NCBI GenBank assembly: GCA_030533445.1 | Contig: CM060070.1 | Coordinates: 34,588,501 to 34,652,500, forward strand | DNA length: 64,000 nt | Direction: 5' to 3' | From: Cyprinodon diabolis | Lineage: Eukaryota; Chordata; Actinopteri; Cyprinodontiformes; Cyprinodontidae | Part shown: piece after piece, positions 11,801 through 23,963 of the stretch | How positions within the stretch are numbered: the first letter of the stretch is position 1 | Layout: the number at the start of each line of letters is the position of its first letter | Translations under genes and position numbers: made by a program | Notes under the pieces: model-generated | Told to the model about the DNA's origin: nothing | Seen by the model: the letters and a program-made list of their open reading frames with translations, nothing else | The model's database searches: none

Positions 11801-13687
11801 CCGTTCTTCTTTACTTCAATTTTTTTGAAAAATCCCCACAATATAGAAAATGTATATTGTGTGAAAAATTTTGCAACTTTGTTTCAGTTAAATCATCTGA
11901 AAACCTACAACCTATAGCTGCACCTATCCTCATCTAACCCTGACAATAACTAATAATTGTTTCGAACCACATTCACAGGTAGAAAAATAATTAGCACCTT
12001 TCATACTTGCAAATGAGTCCCACTAAATGACCAGGTCAGCTCTTTTCATGGTGGAATGGATGTACCTAATACCTGGTATGATAACCAGTATGATGCTCGG
12101 TGACCTGGTAAACGTCCAGGGCGTTTTACCCAGTAAATCAGTTCTGGCTTTACACATAACTCAGTTATTTGCTGGTCACAAGACAAAAACATGTGGATGA
12201 CAAAAGCCCAGTGAGGGGGGAGTAAAGGAGAACTGCTTGGACTCTGCCGAACTGATGGTTGGGTTCAATGGTTCTATGGTTGTAGAAGGAAAGACGTCTC
12301 TGTAACTCTGAGATGTTTGAGAAATAATTTTTTCTATTTAACTGATGGAGTAGGATAAAAATTATGAAAATCTGATTGAGCTGAAATCAGGAAAATAATT
12401 TGAGACAAAAACTGATCAGTGCATCTCTTATACTGATGGCTCTATCGTCTCAGCAGGTCACCAGGTCCTGCTTGGAGCTCATTAAAACCAGGAAGCGTTA
12501 AAAACAATCCTCAGTGCTGATCCAGAACAACTCTAACCCAAACAGACTCCTTATAGAATATGTTCTTAAAGACGCTTCAGAATGTAGATCAGCTGCAGGT
12601 TTTTCTTCTCTCTGGATCTGTCAGATAACAGAGGAGGGCGTGAGGCGCAGTGTGAAAACATGAATAATCAGCGCGGGCCGTTTCCGGGCCAGAACGCTGA
12701 CGGCTGCGTGACAGAACAGGTGATATTTACTGAGAGAAAACATGGCAGGAATCCACTGGTGCCAATCGAACAAACAGCAAACAGCCTGAAGACTGACACC
12801 TCTGCTGGCACCCGAACGCACCGTGGCTGCAGACCAAAAATACACACAACGCTCTGAGCTGAGCAGATGGTGCTTCTGGTTCTGGTTCCAACATTTTGCT
12901 GTCACAGTCACAACAGAGAGAGTCTCTGCAGAAGGAGAAGCTCCACCTGAGGACGGATCAGTCCAGCTACGCCCTCACTGGCCTCTGATTGGCTCCTCTC
13001 TGTCCAATCAGAACAGCCGACAACAGGAACCCCTCACTGAGAAAAGCTCTGACGCCAGTGGCATCTGAACTTAATGAATCCAATCCTTTATCTGGACTCT
13101 AAGGGTTTCAGGACCAAATTCTAGAAGCATGTTTCAGGTTCTGCGGTCCAAAAGTCAAGCATCAGAACTTCCCGTCTGCTTTAAATCATTTTTTTTCATC
13201 AGTGGAAACAGATTGCTGGGTTTTCAGTCTACACTCCAATTTAGATTGTTTATATATCAGCTTCATGAGCCTTCATCATAAACACATCCAGCGCTGAAGT
13301 TCTGGGACCTCAAGGTCCGGATTGACTTGGAAAACGGGCCGCTGCTGAGAAAAACATCAGCAAAACAGACTAACTGCAGCTGCTCAGTGAACCAGGCCCA
13401 GGTTTTCATGACAGTCGCCATGTTTACATTGAAATGTGTTCAGATAAAGGAAAAACAGTCATCGGATTGTGTTTATGATAATTCAGGTATAAAATAACAA
13501 AAACCTGATCCTGATGTGTTCATTTGGACCAGACTTCTGCATCAGAACTCCCTGACTGATCCAAACAAACAGAAGAAGTTTTCTACCTCAGCCTGTTAGA
13601 GGAAAAAGTATACACCCAGGTTTATGGTTCTGATGGACAAGAACGGACCTGTACCAGGTTCTGATACTGACTAAGGCTTTCCACGAT
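8886..13687. other. long non-coding stretch, mostly unique sequence
   Basis: No gene or RNA was recognised. A pure A run lies near 11,610-11,625. The segment 12,630-12,880 is GC-richer and non-repetitive ('gcgcgggccgtttccgggcc', 'ctggtgccaatcg', including a GCCAAT word) and could be regulatory. Dispersed AGAACC/GGTTCT words are frequent at 9,700-10,700. The small frames here have no splice or domain support. Confidence 0.45.
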
Positions 13688-13695
13688 ACGCCTCA

Positions 13696-14351
13696 CAGGG
13701 GCGAAGCTAGGTGGGGGGCCAGAGGTGACCATGACCACCCTTAGCCAATCATTGGCCACTCCTGTGGCAACCCCTACCATTACTCTCTGATACAGATATT
13801 TGCAGCAGTAATACTCTCAAGGGGAATGTTCAAACTTATTAAACATTTTCATTTTTCATATATTGACAAGTACTTCACTACTAAAACGCCATGCACATCA
13901 AAATACTAACATTAAAGTTGATATATACAGAATTCCTGCTCTTTTCAGATCTAATTTTTGTGTTATATGGGGTAAAGAGAAAATATTGTGGATCTTTAAG
14001 TCATCTAGGAGTCTTCAGTGAAATCATAGATTAATAACAACTTTAATAATAACTTAAAGATCCATTTAAGATATTAGTACATGTAAATATTAATTTTATG
14101 CAAAACTATTTTTGACAAAAGTAGGTAAGTGATGACAATGGAAAAGATGTTATTCACTATACCTTTTATTTAGACAGCATGGATGTTTAACTATATGTGT
14201 CTATTAAAAAAGGTTTAAAAAGGCTGCAGGAAAGTATAGTACGTCTTTATCTAGAAAATATGGATGTTGTGCTTGTTGCTGTTGGCCACCCCTCAGTGTA
14301 CATTGGTTATTGACTGGCCACCCCTAGTAAAATGCTCTGGCTACGCCTCTG
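13696..14351. mobile_element. 656-bp non-autonomous hAT element
   Basis: It is bounded by CAGGGGCGAAGCTA on the left and TGGCTACGCCTCTG on the right, imperfect terminal inverted repeats of the CAG...CTG type. It is flanked by exact 8-bp duplications ACGCCTCA at 13,688-13,695 and 14,352-14,359. The interior is AT-rich and has no transposase frame. Internal 'ggccacccct' blocks lie near both ends. Confidence 0.85.
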
Positions 14352-14444
14352 ACGCCTCACTAGCTGTTGCTGTTTTTGGAGAGAAAATAAACATCCTTAT
14401 TAGATCAGAGAGTAAATATGCTAACGGTAGCCTAGCGCTAAAGC

Positions 14445-14935
14445 CATGGGCGGATTTAAGAAATTTGGGGCCCTAGGCAAAGACAGGCAGAGGGCCCTCT
14501 GAATTGAGAAGACAACACATAAAACAGATCTATTATGCAGATAAAGAAATTGTAATAGAATACACAGACATGTTTGTTCTATGTTGTTTCCCTCTCTTCT
14601 TGTCCATTTTTTTTGTTGTTTTCCTCTCTATGTTTTGTACTCTTCATGTCTCAAAGGAATTAATTTTTTTCCACTAAGGCCAGGTGATATTTTTCCACTA
14701 AGCTCACTTAGCTAATTGCTCCTTCCTGTGTTTCCAAAAAGGCAACGGCAAAATTAAACAACCCAGCTCACTGTAGACGCTTAATATTATAAGCGCTCTG
14801 ATGGCTTTTTTCAAAAATACAATTTATGTGCACAAATAAGTAATAGCTCCATTAACAATACAAGTAAAATGAATTTTATGGGGCCCCCAGGAACTTGGGG
14901 CCCTAGAGATTGCCTAATGGTAAATCCCCCCCCTG
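14445..14935. mobile_element. 491-bp non-autonomous hAT-like element
   Basis: The left end CATGGGCGGATTTAAG and the right end 'taaatcccccccctg' are inverted copies with small differences. 'ggggccctaggcaaa' and 'ggggccctagagattgcc' face each other inside. Flanks GCTAAAGC and GCTATGAC agree at five of eight positions, consistent with a decayed 8-bp duplication. It sits 93 bp from the previous hAT element but is a different family. Confidence 0.6.
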
Positions 14936-14943
14936 GCTATGAC

Positions 14944-15361
14944 AGTTAACTGAGGTCAAAAACTATGTTTGTTTGGTTTGGACCAGACAGAACCTCTTGC
15001 TGGTACAAAATATAAAAATAAAAGTTGTCTCTATACACCTGGAACAGCAATTCTGATTAAGTGTAGAGTGTTTTATTCCTTTTTATGTGAGATATTATTT
15101 ATCATTAGACATTTATCACAAATATAACGATATCTGCCCTTCAGATCATTCTAGTCTTTCAACCCGTGGAACCTTCCTCCAGAAGCTTTGGGGGCGTCTC
15201 TCTGTTTCTGATGATGATCAAATCTAGCAGCTAGACTCACAGACGGCCTCTGCTGACACTGGTGGAAGAACGGGTGGCTCTGAGCTGCTCGGCCGACTGG
15301 TTCTGTTTCAGGACACCACCTAAATCTGATCAAGAAGTTTCCTCAGATTACACCTGCAGAG
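14944..15361. other. non-coding, nothing recognised
   Basis: Unique sequence leading into the minisatellite. No coding signature. Confidence 0.5.
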
Positions 15362-18248
15362 CCAGAGGAACACACAGAGAACCTAAGGAACACCTGCAGA
15401 ACCAGGGAAAACCCTTGAAAACCAGAGGAATGCCTATAGAACCAGAGGAACAGCTGGAGAACCAGGAAAATACCTGGAGAACCAGAGGACCACTTGGAGA
15501 ACTGGAGAAAAACCTGGAGAACCAGAGGAACACCTGGAGAACCAGAGAATACCTGGAGAACCAGAGAATACCTGGATAACCAGCGGAACACCTGGAGAAC
15601 CAGAGGAACACCTGGAGAACCAGAGGAACACCTGGAGAACCAGAGAAAAACCTGGAGAACCAGCGGAACACCTGGAGAACCAGAGAAAAACCTGGTGAAC
15701 CAGAAGAACACCTGGTGAACCAGAGGAACACCTGGAGAACCAGAGGAACACCTGGAGAACCAGAGGACCACTTGGAGAAGCGGAGAAAAACCTGGAGAAC
15801 CAGAGGAACACCTGGAGAACCAGAGGAACACCTGGAGAACCAGAGGAACACCTGGAGAACCAGAGGAAAACCTGGAGAACCAGGAAAATACCTGGAGAAC
15901 CAGAGGACCACTTGGAGAACCGGAGAAAAACCTGGAGAACCAGAGGAACACCTGGAGAACCAGAGAATACCTGGAGAACCAGAGAATACCTGGATAACCA
16001 GCGGAACACCTGGAGAACCAGAGGAACACCTGGAGAACCAGAGGAACACCTGGAGAACCAGAGGAACACCTGGAGAACCAGCGGAACACCTGGAGAACCA
16101 GAGAAAAACCTGGTGAACCAGAGGAACACCTGGAGAACCAGAGGAACACCTGGAGAACCAGAGGAACACCTGGAGAACCAGAGGACCACTTGGAGAAGCG
16201 GAGAAAAACCTGGAGAACCAGAGGAACACCTGGAGAACCAGAGGAACACCTGGAGAACCAGAGGAAAACCTGGAGAACCAGAGGAAAGCCTGGAGAACCA
16301 GCGGAACACCTGGAGAACCAGAGAAAAACCTGGAGAACCAGCGGAACACCTGGAGAACCAGAGAAAAACCTGGAGAACCAGAGGAACACATGGAGAACCA
16401 GAGAAAAACCTGGTGAACCAGAGGAACACCTGGAGAACCAGAGGAACACCTGGAGAACCAGAGGAACACCTGGAGAACCAGAGGAACACCTGGAGAACCA
16501 GAGGACCACTTTGATAACCAGGAAAACACCTGGAGAACCAGAGGACCACTTGGAGAAGCGGAGAAAAACCTGGAGAACCAGAGGACCACTTGGAGAACCA
16601 GGAAAACACCTGGAGAACCATGAAAACACAGGGAGAACCAGGAAACCACCTGGAGAACCAGAGGAACACCTGGATAATCAGAGGAACATCTGAAAAACCA
16701 GGAAAACACCTGGAGAACCATGAAAACACCTGGATAACCAGAGGAACATCTGAAAAACCATGAAAACACAGGGAGAACCATGAAAACACAGGGAGAACCA
16801 GGAAAACACAGGGAGAACCAGGAAAACACAGGGAGAACCAGGAAAACACAGGGAGAACCAGGAAAACACAGGGAGAACCAGGAAAACACCTGGAGAACCA
16901 GGAAAACACCTGGAGAACCAGGAAAACAAGGAGAACCAGGAAAACACAGGGAGAACCAGGAAAACACAGGGAGAACCAGGAAAACACAGGGAGAACCAGG
17001 AAAACACCTGGAGAACCAGGAAAACAAGGAGAAACATGAAAACACATGGAGAAACATGAAAACACATGGAGAACCAGGAAACCACCTGAAGAACCAGAGG
17101 AACACCTGGAGAACCATGAAAACACCTGGAGAACCATGAAAACACCTGGATAACCAGAGGAACATCTGAAAAACCATGAAAACACCTGGAGAACCATGAA
17201 AACACCTGGAGAACCAGGAAAACACATGGAGAACTAGAGGAGCACCTGAAGAACCAGGAAAACACCTGGAGAACCAGGAAAACACCTGGAGAACCAGAGG
17301 AACATCTGAAAAGCCATGAAAACACCTGGAGAACCATGAAAACACCTGGAGAACCATGAAAACACATGGAGAACCATGAAAACACATGGAGAACCATGAA
17401 AACACATGGAGAACCATGAAAACACATGGAGAACTAGAGGAGCACCTGAAGAACCAGGAAAACACCTGGAGAACCAGGAAAACACCTGGAGAACCAGAGG
17501 AACATCTGAAAAGCCATGAAAACACCTGGAGAACCATGAAAACACCTGGAGAACCATGAAAACACCTGGAGAACCATGAAAACACCTGGAGAACCATGAA
17601 AACACATGGAGAACCATGAAAACACCTGGAGAACCATGAAAACACCTGGAGAACCATGAAAACACCTGGATAACCAGAGGAACATCTGAAAAACCATGAA
17701 AACACCTGGAGAACCATGAAAACACCTGGAGAACCAGGAAAACACATGGAGAACTAGAGGAGCACCTGAAGAACCAGGAAAACACCTGGAGAACCAGGAA
17801 AACACCTGGAGAACCAGAGGAACATCTGAAAAGCCATGAAAACACCTGGAGAACCATGAAAACACCTGGAGAACCATGAAAACACATGGAGAACCATGAA
17901 AACACATGGAGAACCATGAAAACACATGGAGAACTAGAGGAGCACCTGAAGAACCAGGAAAACACCTGGAGAACCAGGAAAACACCTGGAGAACCAGAGG
18001 AACATCTGAAAAGCCATGAAAACACCTGGAGAACCATGAAAACACCTGGAGAACCATGAAAACACCTGGAGAACCATGAAAACACCTGGAGAACCATGAA
18101 AACACATGGAGAACCATGAAAACACATGGAGAACCATGAAAACACATGGAGAACCAGAGGAGCACCTGAAGAACCAGGAAAACACCTGGTGAACCAGGAC
18201 ACCACCTGGAGAACCAGAGGAACACCTGGAGAACCAGATAAATATCTG
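15362..18248 (+). repeat. 2.9-kb minisatellite, 20-bp unit GAGGAACACCTGGAGAACCA
   Basis: About 140 tandem units, mostly 20 bp with some of 18 or 19 bp. Three zones differ in the dominant variant. Positions 15.36-16.6 kb are rich in GAGGAACACC and GAGAAAAACC types. Positions 16.6-17.05 kb are rich in GGAAAACACAGGGA. Positions 17.05-18.2 kb are rich in TGAAAACACCTGGA or TGAAAACACATGGA. A higher-order duplication of 418 bp is visible: the marker GAGGACCACTT occurs at 15,485 and 15,763 and again at 15,903 and 16,181. The unit lacks stop codons in most frames, so open frames up to 799 codons appear on the minus strand with 20-residue periodic peptides rich in FSWFSRC. I regard them as artefacts: there is no signal, domain or flanking gene structure, and several frames are open at once. 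Confidence 0.95.
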
Positions 18249-18266
18249 AAGAAGCTAAGGAACGAA

Positions 18267-18288
18267 GGTTACATACCGGTATGTAACC
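18267..18288. repeat. perfect 22-bp palindrome at the edge of the minisatellite
   Basis: The left half GGTTACATACC is followed directly by its reverse complement GGTATGTAACC. The adjoining 'acggttctatgaatcc' is, to my recollection, part of a widespread teleost repeat with this palindromic start. No second end was found. Confidence 0.7.
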
Positions 18289-20369
18289 ACGGTTCTATGA
18301 ATCCCAGTAGGTATGAAATAGAACCCCTGCTCCCATTTGGCCAGAGAAATTTACATTTTATACAACAGAGAACAAATTGATCGATTTGTTCTTACACCAA
18401 TGAAGTAGTTCCTGATCAACTGAGCGCTGTGGCGTTTCCTTTAATCACTCAGGTCCGTTTCATCCAAACTGGTTCTATTAGGGCATAAAACCTTCTACGT
18501 TTGTGAAAAAGTCAAAGGTTCGGGTTATTCCTCATTCAGAACTTAATTCATCACCCAGAACCTCAATCCTAATCCAGACTAGTGATCTACTGACATCTGT
18601 CTAACTGCTGCTGATTTTTGTTCTTCTTCCATGATAAAAATTACACAATAACAAATGTTAAAAAGGTTTCAGCAAACCTTCATCAATAAATCAAACTAAA
18701 CATTAACAATAGGCAGCAGATGGAGGAAGCAGACCTCAGCCCATGGCTGATGAACCAGCGAACCTTCGCTCCTATCGACACTAATATAGGGGTTAGCTGA
18801 AGAATCGCTCTACTTCTAATCCAGAACATCATTCCTCATCCAGAACCTGTTTCCTTACCTAGAATTTATTCCTAATCCAGAACCCTGATCCTTTATAGAA
18901 CCTTATTCTTCAGCTAAAACCTTATTTATCATTCAAAACACGATGCCTTTTCCAGAACGTCACTCAGAATCTAATTTCTAACTCAACTTCAACAGAACTT
19001 GTGAAGTTCTACCAGTCCTGCTGGGCATCAGAACCGTTCTCCTGCTGCTGACCCGCGCTCAGCTCTCAGCGTTGGAGCCTGAAGCTGTGTGGAACAACAC
19101 GGAGGAAGGACAGGGCTCTGATTGGGGTTAGAGTTGATGCACGGCTCAGAAGTAAATCAGGACAAATAATGCAGCGCTGCAGATCTGGTGAAGAAGGTTC
19201 AACAACGGTTCATCTTTCTCAGGAAGTTCAAGCTGATCGGATTCTCTTCTCAGCTACTCACACACTTTTATAGGCCCTGACTGAAAGCTTCCTGCCTCAC
19301 TGTGGACGTTAGATTTAAAAGAGGACGTCGCGTCCTGGAGGGTAAGGAAGGCTCAGGGGATTGTGGGACGCCGTCTACTCAGTTTATGCTGCACGAGTCC
19401 AAAAAAGGACCAAACGCTTTGCTCCTTACATTAAAAGGGGAGACAATCCACACGGTCACTGGATTAAAAAAATAGTTTCCTAAAATTAGAAATTTAAGAA
19501 GCACGTTTAGAACATGACTAAAGTTGTTAAACTCAACATTATGAATTCTAAAGACTAGATGCAGCTAATATTATAAATAGTGTAGCCCACCTCCTCTGTT
19601 TAATTTAGAGTATATTCGCTCCTCTGAGTCAATTTAATTAAAGACAATATCATCAACAAAAGGTGGTACTTTACTCTGGGAACCCAGACTGACGCTGTGA
19701 GGAGCTGCAGTTCTCCATGTTTCTTTTAAAACTAATCTAAAAAAATAGTTATAAAAACTGCTTAGATTGGCAATCATTCACTGACTGTTTAAACATGTGT
19801 CTGTGAGGGTGAGGAATAAGTTAGCTTTCGTTTTTAATACCGGTTTTAACATTTATTTTGCGAGCTGTTAAGTTCGGTGGCTGAGGAGCGCAAACACTGA
19901 ATACATGACTTCAAAGCAAGTTCTATAGGTCCTAAAAACTCAACAATCAAACACGAAATTAAGATTGGCACCCAAAATGCATGCTAAGAATCAGTGATGG
20001 GACGAAATTATTTCATTGCAATTAATCGCATTTTATCAATAACCATTTATATCGACAAAAAAAACCCTTTTTGATCCTAAATTATTGAGTAAATAATCAC
20101 ATGAGAACAGCAACAGATGTATTCCTTGTATTTAATCGAGCATTTAGGGTATTGACCCATCAAATTGGTTAAAAAGTTTAATCATATAGCTTAAGATATT
20201 TTATGCAACTCCTTTGTAAAGCGACTTCTATAGTATGAACAGTAATTTTAGCCTAATTCCTTCCACTAAATATGGTAAATATATACAAAGCAACAGGGCA
20301 AATTACCGGTAAACATAAAATATGTTTTATTTCTAATACTGACAGAAGTATGGTTGTTAAACTCTGCCT
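18289..20369. other. non-coding, no gene recognised
   Basis: Contains an imperfect palindrome near 18,369-18,391 (GAACAAATTGATC facing GATTTGTTC) and numerous 'cagaacct' words at 18,540-18,960. From about 19,990 the words 'caattaatcgcattttatc' resemble part of a teleost repeat. Nothing coding was seen. Confidence 0.45.
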
Positions 20370-20373
20370 TTAA

Positions 20374-20688
20374 CCCTATAATGCCAAATGTATCATATTT
20401 GATACATATGGTTTCTGAAATGTTTTGCGTCTGACACCTTTTGCATAATTTAATGGTAAAAACTTTGCTCCAAATCCTATTGTACACAATCAGATATACC
20501 TGATAACAGAGGGCAGAAGACTACACAAAAAATAATCTTGACTTATCGCATAGTGATAAATTATTAATATCAAAAATTTATTTCTGTTTTTTCTTTTTAC
20601 ATATTTTGGTACAAGGCCAAATAAGGACTTCAAACCAAAAAAAAGTAATTTTCTGTTTTGTTTTATTCTTGGATAGGGCTTTAAAGGG
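20374..20688. mobile_element. possible 315-bp piggyBac-type non-autonomous element
   Basis: It is bracketed by TTAA at 20,370-20,373 and 20,689-20,692. The left end CCCTATAATGCC and the right end, read inverted, CCCTTTAAAGCC agree at 10 of 12 positions. CCCT..A termini with TTAA duplications fit the piggyBac superfamily. An internal palindrome ATGTATCA/TGATACAT lies near 20,388-20,407. No transposase is present. Chance pairing is possible because TTAA is common in this AT-rich stretch. Confidence 0.5.
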
Positions 20689-20692
20689 TTAA

Positions 20693-23340
20693 GAGCTTAA
20701 TGATTACAATTTAATTAGTAATTGCAATTAGTGCAAAAAGGCAGATTGGCTTGGTTCATTGACATCCAGTTAACACACAGATAATCCCTGCTGACCTCCA
20801 AACAGACCTCAGCTTTAGCACATCTGCACCAAATGAAAACCCTGAAAATGCTTCATGCTACAGATGTAACATCATGAACATGTTCTTCCAAATAATGTCG
20901 AGGTTACTTTGAATGTTTGAATATTGTTGAGGGTCTTGATTTACAGGAAAACTAAAAAAATTGGACCCGAATGTAAACAGGTCAGGATAAAGTCCAACTT
21001 TCAGTGATGATAGTGATGGAAGGGATGCCTGAGATCTGCAGGTCCAACAGTTTTTACCCTGCTACTGTCTGTGGGTGCAGGATGAATGAAACGGTACTGG
21101 AACCCACAGCAGAATATTCCTGTTCTACAGCATCTCTGGTTCAGGGATGATCAGTGTGATGATGTCAGCGGGATGGACAGAGAGGACGGCGTGTTCAGGA
21201 AGTCCAGCAGACAACTGTAATCCTCCAATTTCCTCTTCTCTAATCATCTCAGGCCCGGTCCAAATCAGAAACATGTCCGCCTCCACAGAAGGAAAACAAC
21301 ACACACACGCCGACACCATCACGGGTCATCTGCGTGGAGAAGCAACCAATCAGACGCTGTCTAACACGTCTACTTGGATTAAAGGAACTAGAATCGGAGG
21401 TCAGATTGGTTCTGATTCTGCTCCTTCTGAAATAAACGTCCACCTGTGGGTCCAAAAAGGTCCGGAAACTGGCTCAGTTCTTCTGAACTGTTAGAAACAA
21501 CCAAAACAAGTTCTGCTATCTGGGTCAGAGACACCAGAACCAGCTTATGAATGGGTCAGAACCAGCTTGGAAACAGGTTGGAACAGAACCCTGTAAGCAT
21601 TTAATTCCTAGACATTCCTGGTTCTCTTTAGTTCTGACTCAAGTTGGATCTAGAAACATTCCAGTTCTGATCATTTCTACCAGTTCTTTTATTCTCCTTG
21701 TTCTGCTGCCAACAGTCAAAACACCCTGACATCTCACTAGATGCTGTGACCCCTGACCCGGGGACCAGAACCTTTCCTTGAGGGGACAGCAGCTCCTCAT
21801 AATGTCTTTTATTTAGAAAACCAGAACCTCTATTCTGATCCCAGAACCTGCATTAGAACCACATTTCTATAAGGTCCATTTGTCCTAAGAGAATAAGTAA
21901 ATAAAACATAGAAGGTCCTCAATAGGGAGCATAAATGAGAAAACACACACACACATCATCAGAGACAGGTTCTGGAGAAGTTCGAACTGAGCTAAACCCT
22001 ATAACTGCTCCAAGTGACCCAGAATGAACAGAACAGAACCGGGTCATATTGTGATCCAGGAACCCACTTAGAAAATATCATCCCTGGTTTCATTATTATA
22101 GGAAAACAGAGCCTGAACAGGAGATGGATCCGATTCCAGAAGAATCAGAACCGGATGAGGTTGAGCAGATGGATCAGAACCGTACGTGATTTCAGGAGCT
22201 TATTATTAAATTAATTTAGTTTCTGCTGTGAAAAATGTTCTGTGTTCTGCTGTTATTGTTAATAACAGAAAATAAACAGATCGGAAACAAAAAATGTCTG
22301 GAGTTTTTAGAATTTAAAAACCGTCCAGATTCCTCTGGGTTCGGCTGGTCACACAGCAACAGAACTTCTCTGATCCAAACAGCTGCTTAGTTCCCTCCGT
22401 CCGGTGGGTCCACAGCTGGTGCAGGTTCGGTCGGTTCTAACTGGGCCAAACAGCGAGGAAAATACTCGCTTTTATCTTCTATGATATTTTTTTAGAATCA
22501 ATTTTTAATTTTTTTTATTCTTTAATTTTACCTGAATATTTTAGAAAAGCAGAAAAATTCGGTTCCGATCATTTCAGATCAAAACATTTAATTTATCAGA
22601 ACTTTTATTTTTGCGGTTTTGGATATTTTTAAATAGGCCTATTTCTATCCTCCTGATCCGCTGAAATATAAAGAAATAATTTTATCGGAAGATCATTAAA
22701 CCAAATTAAATACCTGAATCTTTAAATGTTTCGGTCCAATTTTTATATTATTATTTTTTAGATTAAATTACATCAAATTTACTTGTTAAAGAATAATGTT
22801 CAGAATTGAATAACCGGAACAAAGGGCATCTTGGAATTCAAAGTTAATTGTAATTAATCTAAAATAATTTGTAAAGATCCAAACCTTTATATTTTTTTTA
22901 TTTTAATTTGCGCAAAGAGAAAAAAACTCAAAACGCAGTTCGGTCTTTTTTTTTTTTTTTTTTTTTTCTTATTAGAGCAATAAATAAATTAATAAATAAA
23001 AAAGCGCTGCAGCGGCCTGAAATTCCATTTTATCAATAAAACAGTTTTTTTTAAATATAATTTATAAAAACTACAAATAAAAAAAAATAAAAATACAAAA
23101 AAATAAAACGTTAGCGCAGAAACCAAACTTTTTTCTCGCAACAAGCCGCCAATCCAGATCCAAACCGGACACGGTCCAGAACCAGAACCATCTGCACACA
23201 CACAGGTTGGGCTCCATCGGTCCGGCCGCAGCCAGCCCCTCCGTGCACAAAGTTGCGGCTGTTTGCTGATCGGATCCAAAAGCGGCAGATAATTCAAAAT
23301 CCACGGTTCTGGTCCAAATCAAATAAAGCCGCATGTGTTT
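20693..23340. other. non-coding stretch upstream of the CpG island
   Basis: Unique sequence with many AGAACC/GGTTCT words at 21,400-22,200, an AT-rich zone at 22,480-22,920 and a run of 22 T at 22,946-22,967. No coding evidence. Confidence 0.5.
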
Positions 23341-23867
23341 CCGTCTATCCGAACCGGTAGGGTGGTGCTGCAGAACCAGAACCCGCCGCAGCTGCCTGCA
23401 GCAGCCGTGCCGGGATCAGGCCGTGGTGTCCGGGGCCCCGGTAATGAGCTGTCCGGGAATGAAGCCCGGAGCGGGCAGCTCTTTCATCCTCTGCCTCATT
23501 TGGACCACCAGAACACAACGAACTATTGTGAGGCAGCCCCCCCTTTCAGAACCCCCCCAGAACCTCCTCTCACCGCCCCCTCCCAGCACCCTCGGTGACG
23601 GGGGTGTCAAAGGTCGCCTGCCCAGCTGACCGGCCCGGCGCGAGCCTCTAAACGAACCGGACCCCTCCGCAGCCGGCCGGTGAGCCCAGGAAAAGCGCGC
23701 ACAGAACCGGACAGTTCGGGGCTGCGGAGCGCACAGCGGAACCGGACGGGAGAGTTTGAAAAGTGAAGCAAAGGCGAGAAGAAAGAAAAGTCAGGAGAAG
23801 AAAGATGAAAAGAGGATGCGGAGAAGGAGAAGAGGAGAGGCTGAAGCAAAAAGTTGTTCCGGCTCAC

Positions 23868-23963
23868 CATCCACCAGGTTCGGGCTGAGATGTCGTAGCA
23901 GAGCTGCCATTTAATGGAGCCTTCGGAGCTTTTGGCTGCCATGCTGCCGTCAGAGAGCCTCAT
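23868..23963 (-). CDS. nfib: nuclear factor I, alternative first coding exon (partial gene)
   Basis: On the minus strand, an ATG at 23,963-23,961 opens 32 codons starting MRLSDGSMAAKSSEG and ending with the block IKWQLCYDISARTWWM. A splice donor GTGAGC follows directly (23,867-23,862). This is the known alternative N-terminus of vertebrate NFI proteins, e.g. the NFIA form that reads IKWQLCYDISARTWWM before the DNA-binding domain starting DEFHPF. The exon ends in phase 0, as that junction requires. NFI proteins are nuclear dimeric transcription factors that bind TTGGC(N5)GCCAA. The DNA-binding exon should lie on the minus strand to the left and is absent here, so the following intron exceeds 23.8 kb. 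NFIB rather than another paralogue is inferred from linkage to frem1. Which teleost nfib duplicate this is cannot be told. Confidence 0.85.

Noticed and set aside
15262..17139. Plus-strand repeat proteins rich in GEPEEHLENQ
   Set aside because: Same minisatellite read on the other strand.
15343..18225. Long minus-strand proteins of 249-799 residues
   Set aside because: They are translations of the 20-bp minisatellite. Multiple frames are open together, the peptides simply repeat the unit, and no splice sites or domains exist.
15362..18248. CRISPR-like array
   Set aside because: Units are contiguous, with no unique spacers and no cas genes. The genome is a vertebrate one.
23380..23640. Second coding exon of the NFI gene next to the first
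   Set aside because: The expected residues after WWM (DEFHPF and the long DNA-binding block) are absent. The GC-rich frames here match nothing in NFI.
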